Shown here one piece after another: positions 7,252 to 13,868 of a DNA stretch of 14,960 nucleotides; within the stretch, counting starts at the first letter, position 1, and every line of letters begins with the position of its first letter. Location of the stretch: positions 1 to 14,960 of the forward strand of contig JBHHYU010000079.1 of NCBI GenBank assembly GCA_046757725.1. Direction: 5' to 3'. Under the pieces are notes generated by a model. The model was not told where the DNA came from and did no database searches. It saw nothing but the letters and a program-made list of their open reading frames with translations. Source of the stretch: JBHHYU01 sp046757725 (GTDB lineage: Bacteria; Desulfobacterota; Binatia; UBA9968). A program made the translations under genes and the position numbers.

Positions 7252-7429
7252 GCCTGGATATTGGGGAAGGCTTCTGTTTCAATGACTTGTTTCGGGCAAG
7301 AGAACTGGCACGTGCTCATCTCACTTCGAGGTTCTCTTGGCACACTTTATGCCAACTGAATTCGATAACAGTGAATTTCCAAGCCTAGCGGATACCACCC
7401 CTAACCAACTGAGGGCACAGGGGGAAATG

Positions 7430-7900
7430 ATGCAGAAGAAGCTCTATATGAGGAAACTCGATCAAAACGATTTGCACGCGATCGTTGACATAGAGGAACG
7501 AGTCACAGGAATTGCTCGTCCGAATTACTGGGCAAAGAGAATTGATCTATCAGAGGCAACCCAGCCGCACTGGGCATCCATAGTCGCTGAGATTGAAAAC
7601 CGGGTTGTGGGATTCCTTGTGGGTGGATCTAGTGAACTCAAATTCGGTCTTCGTGGACCCGTAGCGTGGATTGATATTATCGGCGTGGACCCCGTTTACC
7701 GGGTTCAAGGTGTCGGTCGCGCCCTGATAGAGGAGTTTACAGCGTGGGCAGATTACCATGGTGTCAAAACCATCTTCACGCTGATTGATAATGGCAATAC
7801 GAAGATGGAGCAATTTTTTAGCCGCGTCGGCTTCATCCAGGGAAAGATATTGCACTTTCAGAAAGAAATCGGATACCGTGGATCTGGATCCCGTCGATGA
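7430..7900 (+). CDS. GNAT-family N-acetyltransferase
   Basis: This 156-residue protein has the usual length and layout of a single GNAT domain. A central strand (WIDIIGVDP, about 80-88) leads into the acetyl-CoA pyrophosphate loop R91-x-x-G94-x-G96. The C-terminal N-x(4)-EQFFSRVGF pattern (123-135) is also typical. It transfers an acyl group from an acyl-CoA to an amine, either a protein lysine/N-terminus or a small molecule. Acetyltransferases occur beside some benzoate genes (BadL in Rhodopseudomonas), but a link is only inference here. The start is the second of two adjacent ATGs (7430), which has GGGGG 5 nt upstream. The frame is open back to TTG 7337, but that extension has no domain character. 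It is the first plus-strand gene after the divergent region and is separated by 162 nt from the next gene. Confidence 0.85.
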   Translation: MQKKLYMRKLDQNDLHAIVDIEERVTGIARPNYWAKRIDLSEATQPHWASIVAEIENRVVGFLVGGSSELKFGLRGPVAWIDIIGVDPVYRVQGVGRALIEEFTAWADYHGVKTIFTLIDNGNTKMEQFFSRVGFIQGKILHFQKEIGYRGSGSRR

Positions 7901-8062
7901 GAATGGTGTAGATCAAGATTTCTTTGGAAGATGCGAGGGAATGGACCGAACCATGTCGGATAACAGGTTGAAGTCGCCCAGATTCTGGCTGCTAGTGTTA
8001 TGGAAACGCGGCCTATCCACAAAGATGAGGGCTGTCTTCTGATCTAGAGAGGTATAGATCTC

Positions 8063-8911
8063 ATGGGAGCCATTGATGTCCATGTTCATCCAAGCACGCG
8101 AGGGTTGGACCTCGACGCCTGTGCCTATTTCAGGAGGGATTTGAATGAAGTCCCCAGGACAGAAGAGAAGTTTGCCGAGCTTTTCATCAAGCAGCAGGTC
8201 AAGGCCCTTCTTATTGGTTGGCATCCGTCCACCGTGAGAGAAGACCCTCGTGTCTCTAACGAATACGTCATCGACCTTGTTACAAGATATCCCGATGCGT
8301 TCGTGGGGGTTCTCGGCTCCCTTAGGATTGGAGCTGGGAACTCGGATACGATCGTCAAGCAGGCGGAGGAGTTGCTACAGGAGCCGAAAGTCAAAGGGTT
8401 TAAATTTCATCCGCCCGATCAGGGCTTCTATCCCAACGACAGAAAGTATTATGAGCTATGGGAAGTATTGGAGGCCGGGAAAAAGCCTGTCATGTTCCAC
8501 ACCGGATTCACGGTTTTGGGAGCAAATAGTGAGGGAGGTAAGGGTATCGCTCTGGACTATGGGCGTCCCATTCATCTAGATAGTCTTGCCCGGGATTTTC
8601 CACGAATGAAGATTATTGCGGCCCATCCGGGCTGGCCATGGCAGGAAGAACTCCTTGGCGTTGTCACTCATAAAAAAAATATTTGTGTGGACACTTCGGG
8701 GTATCTCGCCGAGCAACTGCCGGAGATTTTTCTGAGAGCGATCCGAGGCAGGCTGCAGGACAAGACACTTTTCGGCACGGATTTCCCCTATGTAGACTTG
8801 AAAAAAGCCCTGTGCAGCTTTGAGAAACTGGAGCTTAAAAATACGGTAAAAGAAAAGATACTTTTTTCCAACGCACAAGCCATGTTCGGACTCCAAGAAG
8901 GCGACTTCTGA
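8063..8911 (+). CDS. Amidohydrolase-2 family metal-dependent hydrolase/decarboxylase
   Basis: This 282-residue TIM-barrel protein is of the amidohydrolase-related (ACMSD, gamma-resorcylate decarboxylase) type. It starts directly with strand 1 and the metal motif H7-x-H9, then has H116 in KFHPP, H146 in MFHTGF, H188 in AHPGWPW and D240 in GTDFPY. These are the positions where this family binds Zn or Mn and activates water or the substrate. Members either decarboxylate aromatic or related acids without oxygen or hydrolyse C-C or amide bonds. The sequence does not tell which applies here. ATG 8063 has a modest AGAGG 10 nt upstream. The product is cytoplasmic, with no signal peptide. It is followed by a ThDP enzyme gene after 113 nt and may be the first step of the downstream pathway or a separate transcript. 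Confidence 0.88.
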   Translation: MGAIDVHVHPSTRGLDLDACAYFRRDLNEVPRTEEKFAELFIKQQVKALLIGWHPSTVREDPRVSNEYVIDLVTRYPDAFVGVLGSLRIGAGNSDTIVKQAEELLQEPKVKGFKFHPPDQGFYPNDRKYYELWEVLEAGKKPVMFHTGFTVLGANSEGGKGIALDYGRPIHLDSLARDFPRMKIIAAHPGWPWQEELLGVVTHKKNICVDTSGYLAEQLPEIFLRAIRGRLQDKTLFGTDFPYVDLKKALCSFEKLELKNTVKEKILFSNAQAMFGLQEGDF

Positions 8912-8976
8912 ATCAGCTCGAACGCGCACGCTTTAAGGATCGACGAGCCAGGCCAGATCGCTGCGTTATGATCGGA

Positions 8977-9004
8977 TTGTGAATGCTCTTAATCAGGTGA
9001 TAAG
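8977..9004 (+). promoter_or_regulatory. Weak candidate promoter ahead of the ThDP enzyme gene
   Basis: TTGTGA (8977-8982) and GATAAG (8999-9004) are separated by 16 nt in the 113-nt gap before the gene at 9025. Each matches four of six consensus bases. The implied transcript would start within about 15 nt of the ATG. The match could be chance. Confidence 0.2.
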
Positions 9005-9024
9005 AAGAGTGGAAAGTTTTTGAT

Positions 9025-10725
9025 ATGGCTGAGTTGAGAAGCAAGGAACGGACAGCGGCCCAGGCCTATCTAGAGGTAGCAGCGGCGCATGGGGTCGAGT
9101 ATGTTTTTGGGTTGCCGGGGACGAGTGGTCAAGAGTTCATCGGGACTATTGCCGATCAGGAGAGGATCCGTTTTGTCCTGGCCCTTCATGAGACCTGCGT
9201 GGTTTCCATGGCTGATGGGTATGCCCGCGTTTCCGGTCGCCCAACGCTGGCCCAAGTGAGCACGCTTCCAGGCACGGCGAATGCGGTGGGCGCTCTTTAC
9301 GACGCGTACCGAGACAGATCCCCAGTGGTGGTGACATCTACACATGTTGACACAAGGATCATGGGCCGCGATTCCCACACGGAGGGCCGCGACCTAGTAG
9401 AGCTGACAAAGCAGTTCACAAAATGGAGCTGTGAGGTCCACAGAGCGGACCGGATCCCGGAAATATTGAGTCGGGCCTTCAAAGTAGCATCAACTCCACC
9501 CAGGGGGCCGGTCTATCTCTCTCTTCCTAGTAATCTCTTGACTGAGCCGGTGACCGTTAAGACTCCCGAGGCCGAACGTTCCCGCATCTCTCCTCGAATG
9601 GCGGGAGACCCGGAGGCACTCAAGGATGCTGCCCGGCTTCTTGGGGAGGCAAGAAGGCCTTTGATTGTTGCCGGAAGCGGCGTAGCTACCGCTGGGGCCA
9701 CTGAAGAACTTATCAAGCTGGCGGAGATGGTGGTGGCGCCGGTCGTGATGGAACCGCGCTATTCCTTCCTGAGTTTTCCAACGAGTCATCCTCACAGTTT
9801 TCAGATCCCGGAGCGACAGGTCACCTTCAAGCTTCCCGCCTGGGGAGAGTCGGATCTGATCTTTGCCATCGGCTGCCGCCTGATCCGCGAGTACCGCTTC
9901 CTCCCTGAGCCGGTTATCAAGCCTGAGACCCGGTGTGTCCATATTGAGGAAGACCCCTGGGAAATCGGCAAGGTTTTTCCCGTGGATGTGGGCATCGTGG
10001 CTGATGCCAAAAGCGCCTTAAGTTCTCTTAACGAGATCCTTCCCGGCTACATGAAGGAGTCCAGCGGAGAGCGCCAAGCCGAGCGTCGCGACTGCCTCAG
10101 GAAGGCCAAAGAGGAGAGGCGGGCCGAGTTAGAGGCAAGAGCGCACGATGGATGGGATGCGGCTCCGATCAACCCGGCGCGGCTTGTTCGTGTCATGGAC
10201 AAACTCCTGGAGCGAGATACGTTGATTGTTAACGAAAGCCCGACAAGCAAAGACATCCTCACCTCCAACCTCCAGTTCACGGGCGGCAGGTCCTATTTTT
10301 CCAACTCTTCCGGTGGCTATCTGGGGTGGGGCTTGGGGGCGGCGATCGGAGCGCAGCTTGCATCTCCCGGCCGCCGTGTTGTTGCTTGTCTCGGAGATGG
10401 GAGCAGCATGTTTGGTATCCAGGGTCTCTGGACCCTTGCCAAGTATCGTATCCCTCTCCTTGTGGTCGTTTTCAACAACCGTGCCTACATGGCAGTAAAG
10501 AACCAGTTTCGTGGGGCGGGAGAAAGAATCAGGGTCGCTGCGGAGCTTGGCGCGGAACTGGTGGGCCCGGAACTCAATTTCGCCCGACTGGCCGATTGTC
10601 TAGGTGTCTTTGGCCAACGAGTTGAGCAGCCGGAGGAAATAGAACCCGCGCTGAAACGAGCTATGAACCGATCCGGACCAGCCTTGGTGGATGTGGTCAT
10701 CAGTCAGATCAGCAGAAAAGACTGA
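9025..10725 (+). CDS. ThDP-dependent enzyme (benzoylformate decarboxylase / acetolactate synthase superfamily)
   Basis: This 566-residue protein has the full three-domain layout of the family. The N-terminal PYR domain has the catalytic glutamate E56 in LHETCVVSMADGYA. The central domain (about 190-340) is of the sirtuin-like type. The C-terminal PP domain has the ThDP/Mg motif GDGS (457-460) ending in NN (484-485). The family cleaves or joins C-C bonds next to a keto group: 2-oxo acid decarboxylation, acetolactate synthesis, aldehyde lyase. The PYR-domain wording (DGYARVSG, NAVGALYDAYRDRSPVVV) reads closest to benzoylformate decarboxylases and unassigned 'ThDP-binding protein' relatives rather than biosynthetic IlvB. 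No IlvN-like small subunit is nearby. The next gene begins 15 nt later, so it leads a catabolic operon. A 2-oxo acid or acyl-CoA-derived substrate is plausible but not shown. Confidence 0.88.
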   Translation: MAELRSKERTAAQAYLEVAAAHGVEYVFGLPGTSGQEFIGTIADQERIRFVLALHETCVVSMADGYARVSGRPTLAQVSTLPGTANAVGALYDAYRDRSPVVVTSTHVDTRIMGRDSHTEGRDLVELTKQFTKWSCEVHRADRIPEILSRAFKVASTPPRGPVYLSLPSNLLTEPVTVKTPEAERSRISPRMAGDPEALKDAARLLGEARRPLIVAGSGVATAGATEELIKLAEMVVAPVVMEPRYSFLSFPTSHPHSFQIPERQVTFKLPAWGESDLIFAIGCRLIREYRFLPEPVIKPETRCVHIEEDPWEIGKVFPVDVGIVADAKSALSSLNEILPGYMKESSGERQAERRDCLRKAKEERRAELEARAHDGWDAAPINPARLVRVMDKLLERDTLIVNESPTSKDILTSNLQFTGGRSYFSNSSGGYLGWGLGAAIGAQLASPGRRVVACLGDGSSMFGIQGLWTLAKYRIPLLVVVFNNRAYMAVKNQFRGAGERIRVAAELGAELVGPELNFARLADCLGVFGQRVEQPEEIEPALKRAMNRSGPALVDVVISQISRKD

Positions 10726-10740
10726 AGAAGGGAGCAAAAA

Positions 10741-11115
10741 ATGAAAGAGGAAGCTAGAGAAGCATTTAAAAAAACCGCACTCGGCGCCGACAATAGTGCG
10801 TACGATGTCATCGCAGAGTTAGACCCCGAGTATTTTGAGCATCTCAGGGGGCTATATGTGGATGCCACCTTTGGCCGGGAAGGCGCCCTGCCGCGTAAGA
10901 CGAAAGAGCTGATCATGGTCGGAATCACTTGCGCGCTGCTTCGCCTCAGAGGGGTTCGCGTTCATAGTGAAAGGGCGTTAAACCTAGGCGCAAGTCCTAG
11001 GGAGGTGCTTGAGACTATGGAGGTCGCGGCCATTCCCGGGGGGATACCAGGTTTGTGGTTGGGGGTGGAAACGCTTCAGGAGATCCTAAACAAGAGAGAA
11101 CAGAAATTTAAATGA
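10741..11115 (+). CDS. Carboxymuconolactone decarboxylase (CMD/AhpD)-like protein
   Basis: This 124-residue all-helical protein has the CMD core: LPRKTKELIMVGI (50-62), H75 at the position of the conserved His, ALNLGASPREVLETMEVAA (79-97) and GGIPG (100-104). The AhpD redox CxxC that normally precedes the His is absent. The only Cys is C64, so a peroxidase role is unlikely and a gamma-carboxymuconolactone decarboxylase-like or non-redox role fits better. ATG 10741 is preceded by GGGAG with 6 nt spacing, 15 nt after the ThDP gene. The stop overlaps the start of the CoA-transferase gene (ATGA). Small CMD-like proteins are common in catabolic operons but often have no assigned reaction. Confidence 0.83.
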   Translation: MKEEAREAFKKTALGADNSAYDVIAELDPEYFEHLRGLYVDATFGREGALPRKTKELIMVGITCALLRLRGVRVHSERALNLGASPREVLETMEVAAIPGGIPGLWLGVETLQEILNKREQKFK

Positions 11116-12314
11116 TCGAGAAAAAACCTGGGCCGCTGGACGGAATTCGGGTGCTGGATCTGACGCGGGCACTCGCCGGCCCTTATTGTACGATGTTTCT
11201 CGGCGACTTGGGTGCTGAGGTAGTCAAAATAGAACGGCCCCACGTTGGCGATGACAGCCGCGGTTGGGGCCCTCCTTTTCTGGGAGATGAAAGCGCCTAC
11301 TTCCTCTCGATTAACCGTAACAAGAGAAGCGTTACCATAGACATGAAATCCCCACAGGGCATCGAGCTGGTGCGTCGGCTGGCTCGGATATCCGACGTTT
11401 TTGTTGAGAACTTTCGTCCAGGAACTATGGAACGTTTAGGTTTAGGCGAACGAGAGCTTCGAGGACTTAATCCCCGGTTGATTTACGCGTCCCTGTCCGG
11501 TTTTGGCGCGGATGGACCCATGAAGAATTACCCCGGTTATGATCTTATTATGCAGGCGTGGGGCGGGTTCATGAGCATAACGGGGATGGCCGACGGAGAG
11601 CCCACGAAGGTGGCGGTGGCCATTATCGACGTCGTTGCAGGTTTGATGCTTGGGAAGGCCATTATGGCGGCACTTTTTGCCCGGGAGCGAACCGGCGTTG
11701 GTCAACGGATCGACACCTCACTGCTCGAGGCGGAAGTGGCTTGCCTGATCCCCTTTGCGAGCGACTATCTTGCGAGCGGCAAAATTCCCGGCCGGTTGGG
11801 GAATGCCCACCCGAATATCGTTCCCTACCAAAGCTTTAAAACCCAAGACGGATATTTGGTTGTCGGTGCGGCCAGTGAAGGAAACTGGCGTCGTCTTTGC
11901 GAAGCCATCGAGATGCCGGAGTTATCCGATGATTCCCGGTTCGCAAAAAACGCGCAGCGTGTTGAGAACAGAGAAGAATTGATCCGCCTCCTGTCGGCCG
12001 TTTTTCTAAAGCGAGACAGCGCTACCTGGATAAGACTCCTGGGCGAGGGTGGGATCCCATGCGCCCCGGTTAACACCATCGATCAGGTTTTTAGCGCCCC
12101 CCAGGTTTTGCACAGGAAGATGTTGATTGAAGTTGAGCATCCCACGGCAGGAACAGTCCGTATGGCCGGTCTTCCGCTTAAGCTATCGAATACACCGGCT
12201 TCGGTTCGACTTGCACCACCGGTTCTCGGTCAGCACAGCGAAGAGGTTTTACGGGCGTGGCTCAAAATGAGTGATCATGAGGTAGAGGACTTCAAAAAGA
12301 GAGGGATCATCTGA
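11112..12314 (+). CDS. CaiB/BaiF (class III) CoA-transferase
   Basis: This 400-residue protein has the usual length. The N-terminus GIRVLDLTRALAGPYCTMFL followed by GDLGAEVVKIERP is the family signature. VFVENFRPG (97-105) and the GFGADGP loop (131-137) follow, and D173 in AIIDVVAGL is the probable catalytic Asp that carries the acyl-anhydride intermediate. ERTGVGQRIDTSLLEA follows. It would move CoA from a donor thioester to a carboxylic acid and so activate the pathway substrate without ATP. It starts by a 4-nt ATGA overlap with the CMD-like gene. The substrate is not readable. Formyl-CoA:oxalate transferase was considered because of the ThDP neighbour, but the neighbour lacks oxalyl-CoA decarboxylase character. 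Confidence 0.92.
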   Translation: MIEKKPGPLDGIRVLDLTRALAGPYCTMFLGDLGAEVVKIERPHVGDDSRGWGPPFLGDESAYFLSINRNKRSVTIDMKSPQGIELVRRLARISDVFVENFRPGTMERLGLGERELRGLNPRLIYASLSGFGADGPMKNYPGYDLIMQAWGGFMSITGMADGEPTKVAVAIIDVVAGLMLGKAIMAALFARERTGVGQRIDTSLLEAEVACLIPFASDYLASGKIPGRLGNAHPNIVPYQSFKTQDGYLVVGAASEGNWRRLCEAIEMPELSDDSRFAKNAQRVENREELIRLLSAVFLKRDSATWIRLLGEGGIPCAPVNTIDQVFSAPQVLHRKMLIEVEHPTAGTVRMAGLPLKLSNTPASVRLAPPVLGQHSEEVLRAWLKMSDHEVEDFKKRGII

Positions 12315-12328
12315 TGGTAATTTACCGC

Positions 12329-12356
12329 ATACGGCCGCCGTTTATTCAGGGCGTAT
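12329..12356 (+). other. Intercistronic inverted repeat between CoA-transferase and MaoC genes
   Basis: ATACGGCC (12329-12336) can pair with GGGCGTAT (12349-12356), 7 of 8 pairs, around a 12-nt loop. A smaller GGTAA/TTACC repeat lies just upstream. There is no T run, so it is not a standard terminator. It may be an RNA processing or stability hairpin. It falls in the only long gap (67 nt) of the 9025-13838 gene string. Confidence 0.3.
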
Positions 12357-12381
12357 TCTCATTTTACCGATAGGAGGGAGC

Positions 12382-12861
12382 GTGCAGACAGGCATTACCT
12401 TTGAGGGCTTCCAGCCGGGCGATCGCTTCATGACTGGCCGCCGGACCGTTACGGAAAGCGAGGTTGTTCAGTTTGTTTGTCTTGCGGGTCTCTTTGAGCC
12501 TCTTTTTATCGACGCCGAGTACATCCGGGACGAAAGCCTTTTCGGCGAGCGAATTGCACCTGGGAGCCTGACCTTTGCCATGGCGGAGGGACTGACGGTA
12601 CAGACCGGCATCATCCATGGGACTGGTATGGCCTTCGTGGGCATCGAAAAGATGCGTCTCTTTCAGCCGGTCAAGATCGGTGACACGATCCAAGTGGAGA
12701 TTGAGGTGATCGATACCAAGGAGGTCAAGAACCGAGGAGGAGGGATCGTCCGGTACCGTCAGCAGGTCCGAAACCAGCGCGGGGAGACTGTCATGGAATA
12801 CAACGTTTCGCGTTTGGTTCGAGGGGCCAGGCAGGAAGGTCAGGAGAGGAAAGAAAAATGA
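12382..12861 (+). CDS. MaoC-like hot-dog fold protein (acyl-CoA dehydratase family), catalytic dyad not conserved
   Basis: This 159-residue protein has a hot-dog fold of MaoC type: an N-terminal FEGFQPGDRF segment, RTVTESEVVQF, then GERIAPGSLTFAMAEGL (55-71) over the central helix, and FQPVKIGDTIQVEIEV (93-108). MaoC hydratases carry G-D-x-N-P-x-H with catalytic Asp and His. Here the aligned stretch is G36-L37-F38-E39-P40-L41-F42, so both catalytic residues appear replaced. It may be a non-canonical dehydratase, a thioesterase-like or a binding protein. The start is GTG at 12382, with a strong TAGGAGGGAG just upstream. The gene overlaps the LLM oxidoreductase gene by ATGA, so it belongs to the same operon and probably acts on the CoA ester made by the CoA-transferase. 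Confidence 0.86.
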   Translation: MQTGITFEGFQPGDRFMTGRRTVTESEVVQFVCLAGLFEPLFIDAEYIRDESLFGERIAPGSLTFAMAEGLTVQTGIIHGTGMAFVGIEKMRLFQPVKIGDTIQVEIEVIDTKEVKNRGGGIVRYRQQVRNQRGETVMEYNVSRLVRGARQEGQERKEK

Positions 12862-13838
12862 GCAGTGCACGGGATGGTTCAAGCTTGAAGTTCGGTATCC
12901 TGCTTCCGACCCGCGAAGTCATCATGTCCGGTGTGCATGGCCAGGCGGCCCGCATATACGAGCTGGCAGAACGGGCCGAGGCCTTGGGCTTTCACTCGGT
13001 CTGGGTTGGGGACAGCCTTACGGCTAAACCCCGCCTTGAGGCCCTCACAGCGCTTTCTGCGGTCGCCGGCTGCACCCGCCGCGTACGCTTGGGCACGGCG
13101 GTGCTTTTAGCGGCGCTCAGGCACCCGATTCTTCTAGCCTATTCGGTAGCGAGCCTGGACTTCCTCTCGGGCGGTCGAGTCGATCTCGGGATAGGGTATA
13201 GCAGGCCCAAGGATCCGTCTCAGGAACATGAGTTCAAGATCTTGGGGCTTTCCGCTGATAAACGGATAAAGATGAGCGAAGAGATCGTCCAGGTGATGCG
13301 ACGTTTATGGCAGGAAAATGATGTTTCGCATACGGGCAAGTTTACAAGTTTCGAACATGTCACCTTGGAGCCGAAGCCCGTTCAACCGGGTGGGGTACCT
13401 ATCTGGCTAGCTTCCAATAATGTCGAGCCCGGATTGCGCCGGGTTGGGCGGATGGGAGATGGCTGGCTTAACAACATCACGACTCCGGAGGTCTACCGCG
13501 AATGCTTACAAAAGATCCGGGCCTATGCGGTGGAGGCTGGCCGTGATCCTAACGCTATCGAACCCGGACTTTATTTTACGCTGGCTGCAGGTGGAAGGGA
13601 TGCCGTACTGGAAGGACAAAGGTTTCTGGCACAATACTACAACAGACCATACGAGTCGGTGGCGAAGGCGATGGTTTGTGTTATGGGCACCTGGGAAGAG
13701 GTGATGGCCCGTTTCGAAGCCTATCGTGAAGCAGGGGCACGCACATTTGTCGTGCGATTTGCCACGCGAGATCAGATCGGCCATCTAGAATCCTGTGCGG
13801 AGTTCCTTGACCGGCAAGGTTTACTCCACCCTGGTTGA
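12858..13838 (+). CDS. LLM-class flavin- or F420-dependent oxidoreductase
   Basis: This 326-residue luciferase-like TIM barrel has FGILLPT (12-18), LGFHSVWVGDSL, RVRLGTAVL followed by RHPILLAYSVASLDFLSGG, then LGIGYSR, and near the middle GGVPIWLASNN followed by RVGRMGDGWLNN. These are standard LLM landmarks. Members use FMNH2 with oxygen (monooxygenases) or coenzyme F420 (dehydrogenases/reductases), and sequence reading does not settle the cofactor. The neighbouring block encodes an oxygen-sensitive reductase, so an oxygen-independent F420 or flavin reaction is attractive but unproven. ATG 12858 overlaps the MaoC stop (ATGA) and has AGGAGAGGA upstream. It is the last gene of the plus-strand operon and converges on a minus-strand gene 30 nt away. 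Confidence 0.9.
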   Translation: MSSARDGSSLKFGILLPTREVIMSGVHGQAARIYELAERAEALGFHSVWVGDSLTAKPRLEALTALSAVAGCTRRVRLGTAVLLAALRHPILLAYSVASLDFLSGGRVDLGIGYSRPKDPSQEHEFKILGLSADKRIKMSEEIVQVMRRLWQENDVSHTGKFTSFEHVTLEPKPVQPGGVPIWLASNNVEPGLRRVGRMGDGWLNNITTPEVYRECLQKIRAYAVEAGRDPNAIEPGLYFTLAAGGRDAVLEGQRFLAQYYNRPYESVAKAMVCVMGTWEEVMARFEAYREAGARTFVVRFATRDQIGHLESCAEFLDRQGLLHPG

Positions 13839-13868
13839 GAGTTCCAAAAAAAACTTCCCAGGGGTTGA

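Larger units (their letters stand above)
6959..7429. other. Divergent intergenic region between bzdN and the plus-strand genes
   Basis: About 470 nt lie between the bzdN start and the chosen GNAT start. The region is more AT-rich and has no convincing gene. Short frames exist on both strands (for example plus 7135-7359 and minus 7152-7343), but their translations show no recognisable domain and no good ribosome site. It contains a promoter-like pair facing bzdN, an imperfect palindrome at 7062-7081, a repeated TAGAAAAAC (7079-7087 and 7115-7123) and a short GC hairpin followed by T residues at 7235-7251. It is the natural place for divergent regulation. No regulator gene lies next to it in this window. 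Confidence 0.6.

Noticed and set aside
7901..8062. Open frames on both strands between the GNAT and amidohydrolase genes (minus 7913-8224, plus to 8042)
   Set aside because: Neither translation matches a known family or has a ribosome site, and the minus frame overlaps the start of the amidohydrolase. It could be a gene remnant, but this cannot be supported.
9025..12314. Oxalate degradation pair (oxalyl-CoA decarboxylase plus formyl-CoA transferase)
   Set aside because: The ThDP and CaiB families are right, but the ThDP protein reads like benzoylformate decarboxylase relatives. The CMD, MaoC and LLM neighbours do not fit oxalate metabolism.
13829..13863. CCCTGG/CCAGGG inverted repeat around a run of eight A residues between the convergent genes, considered as a bidirectional terminator
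   Set aside because: The stem is only 6 bp with a loop over 20 nt, and the A/T run lies inside the loop instead of after the stem.
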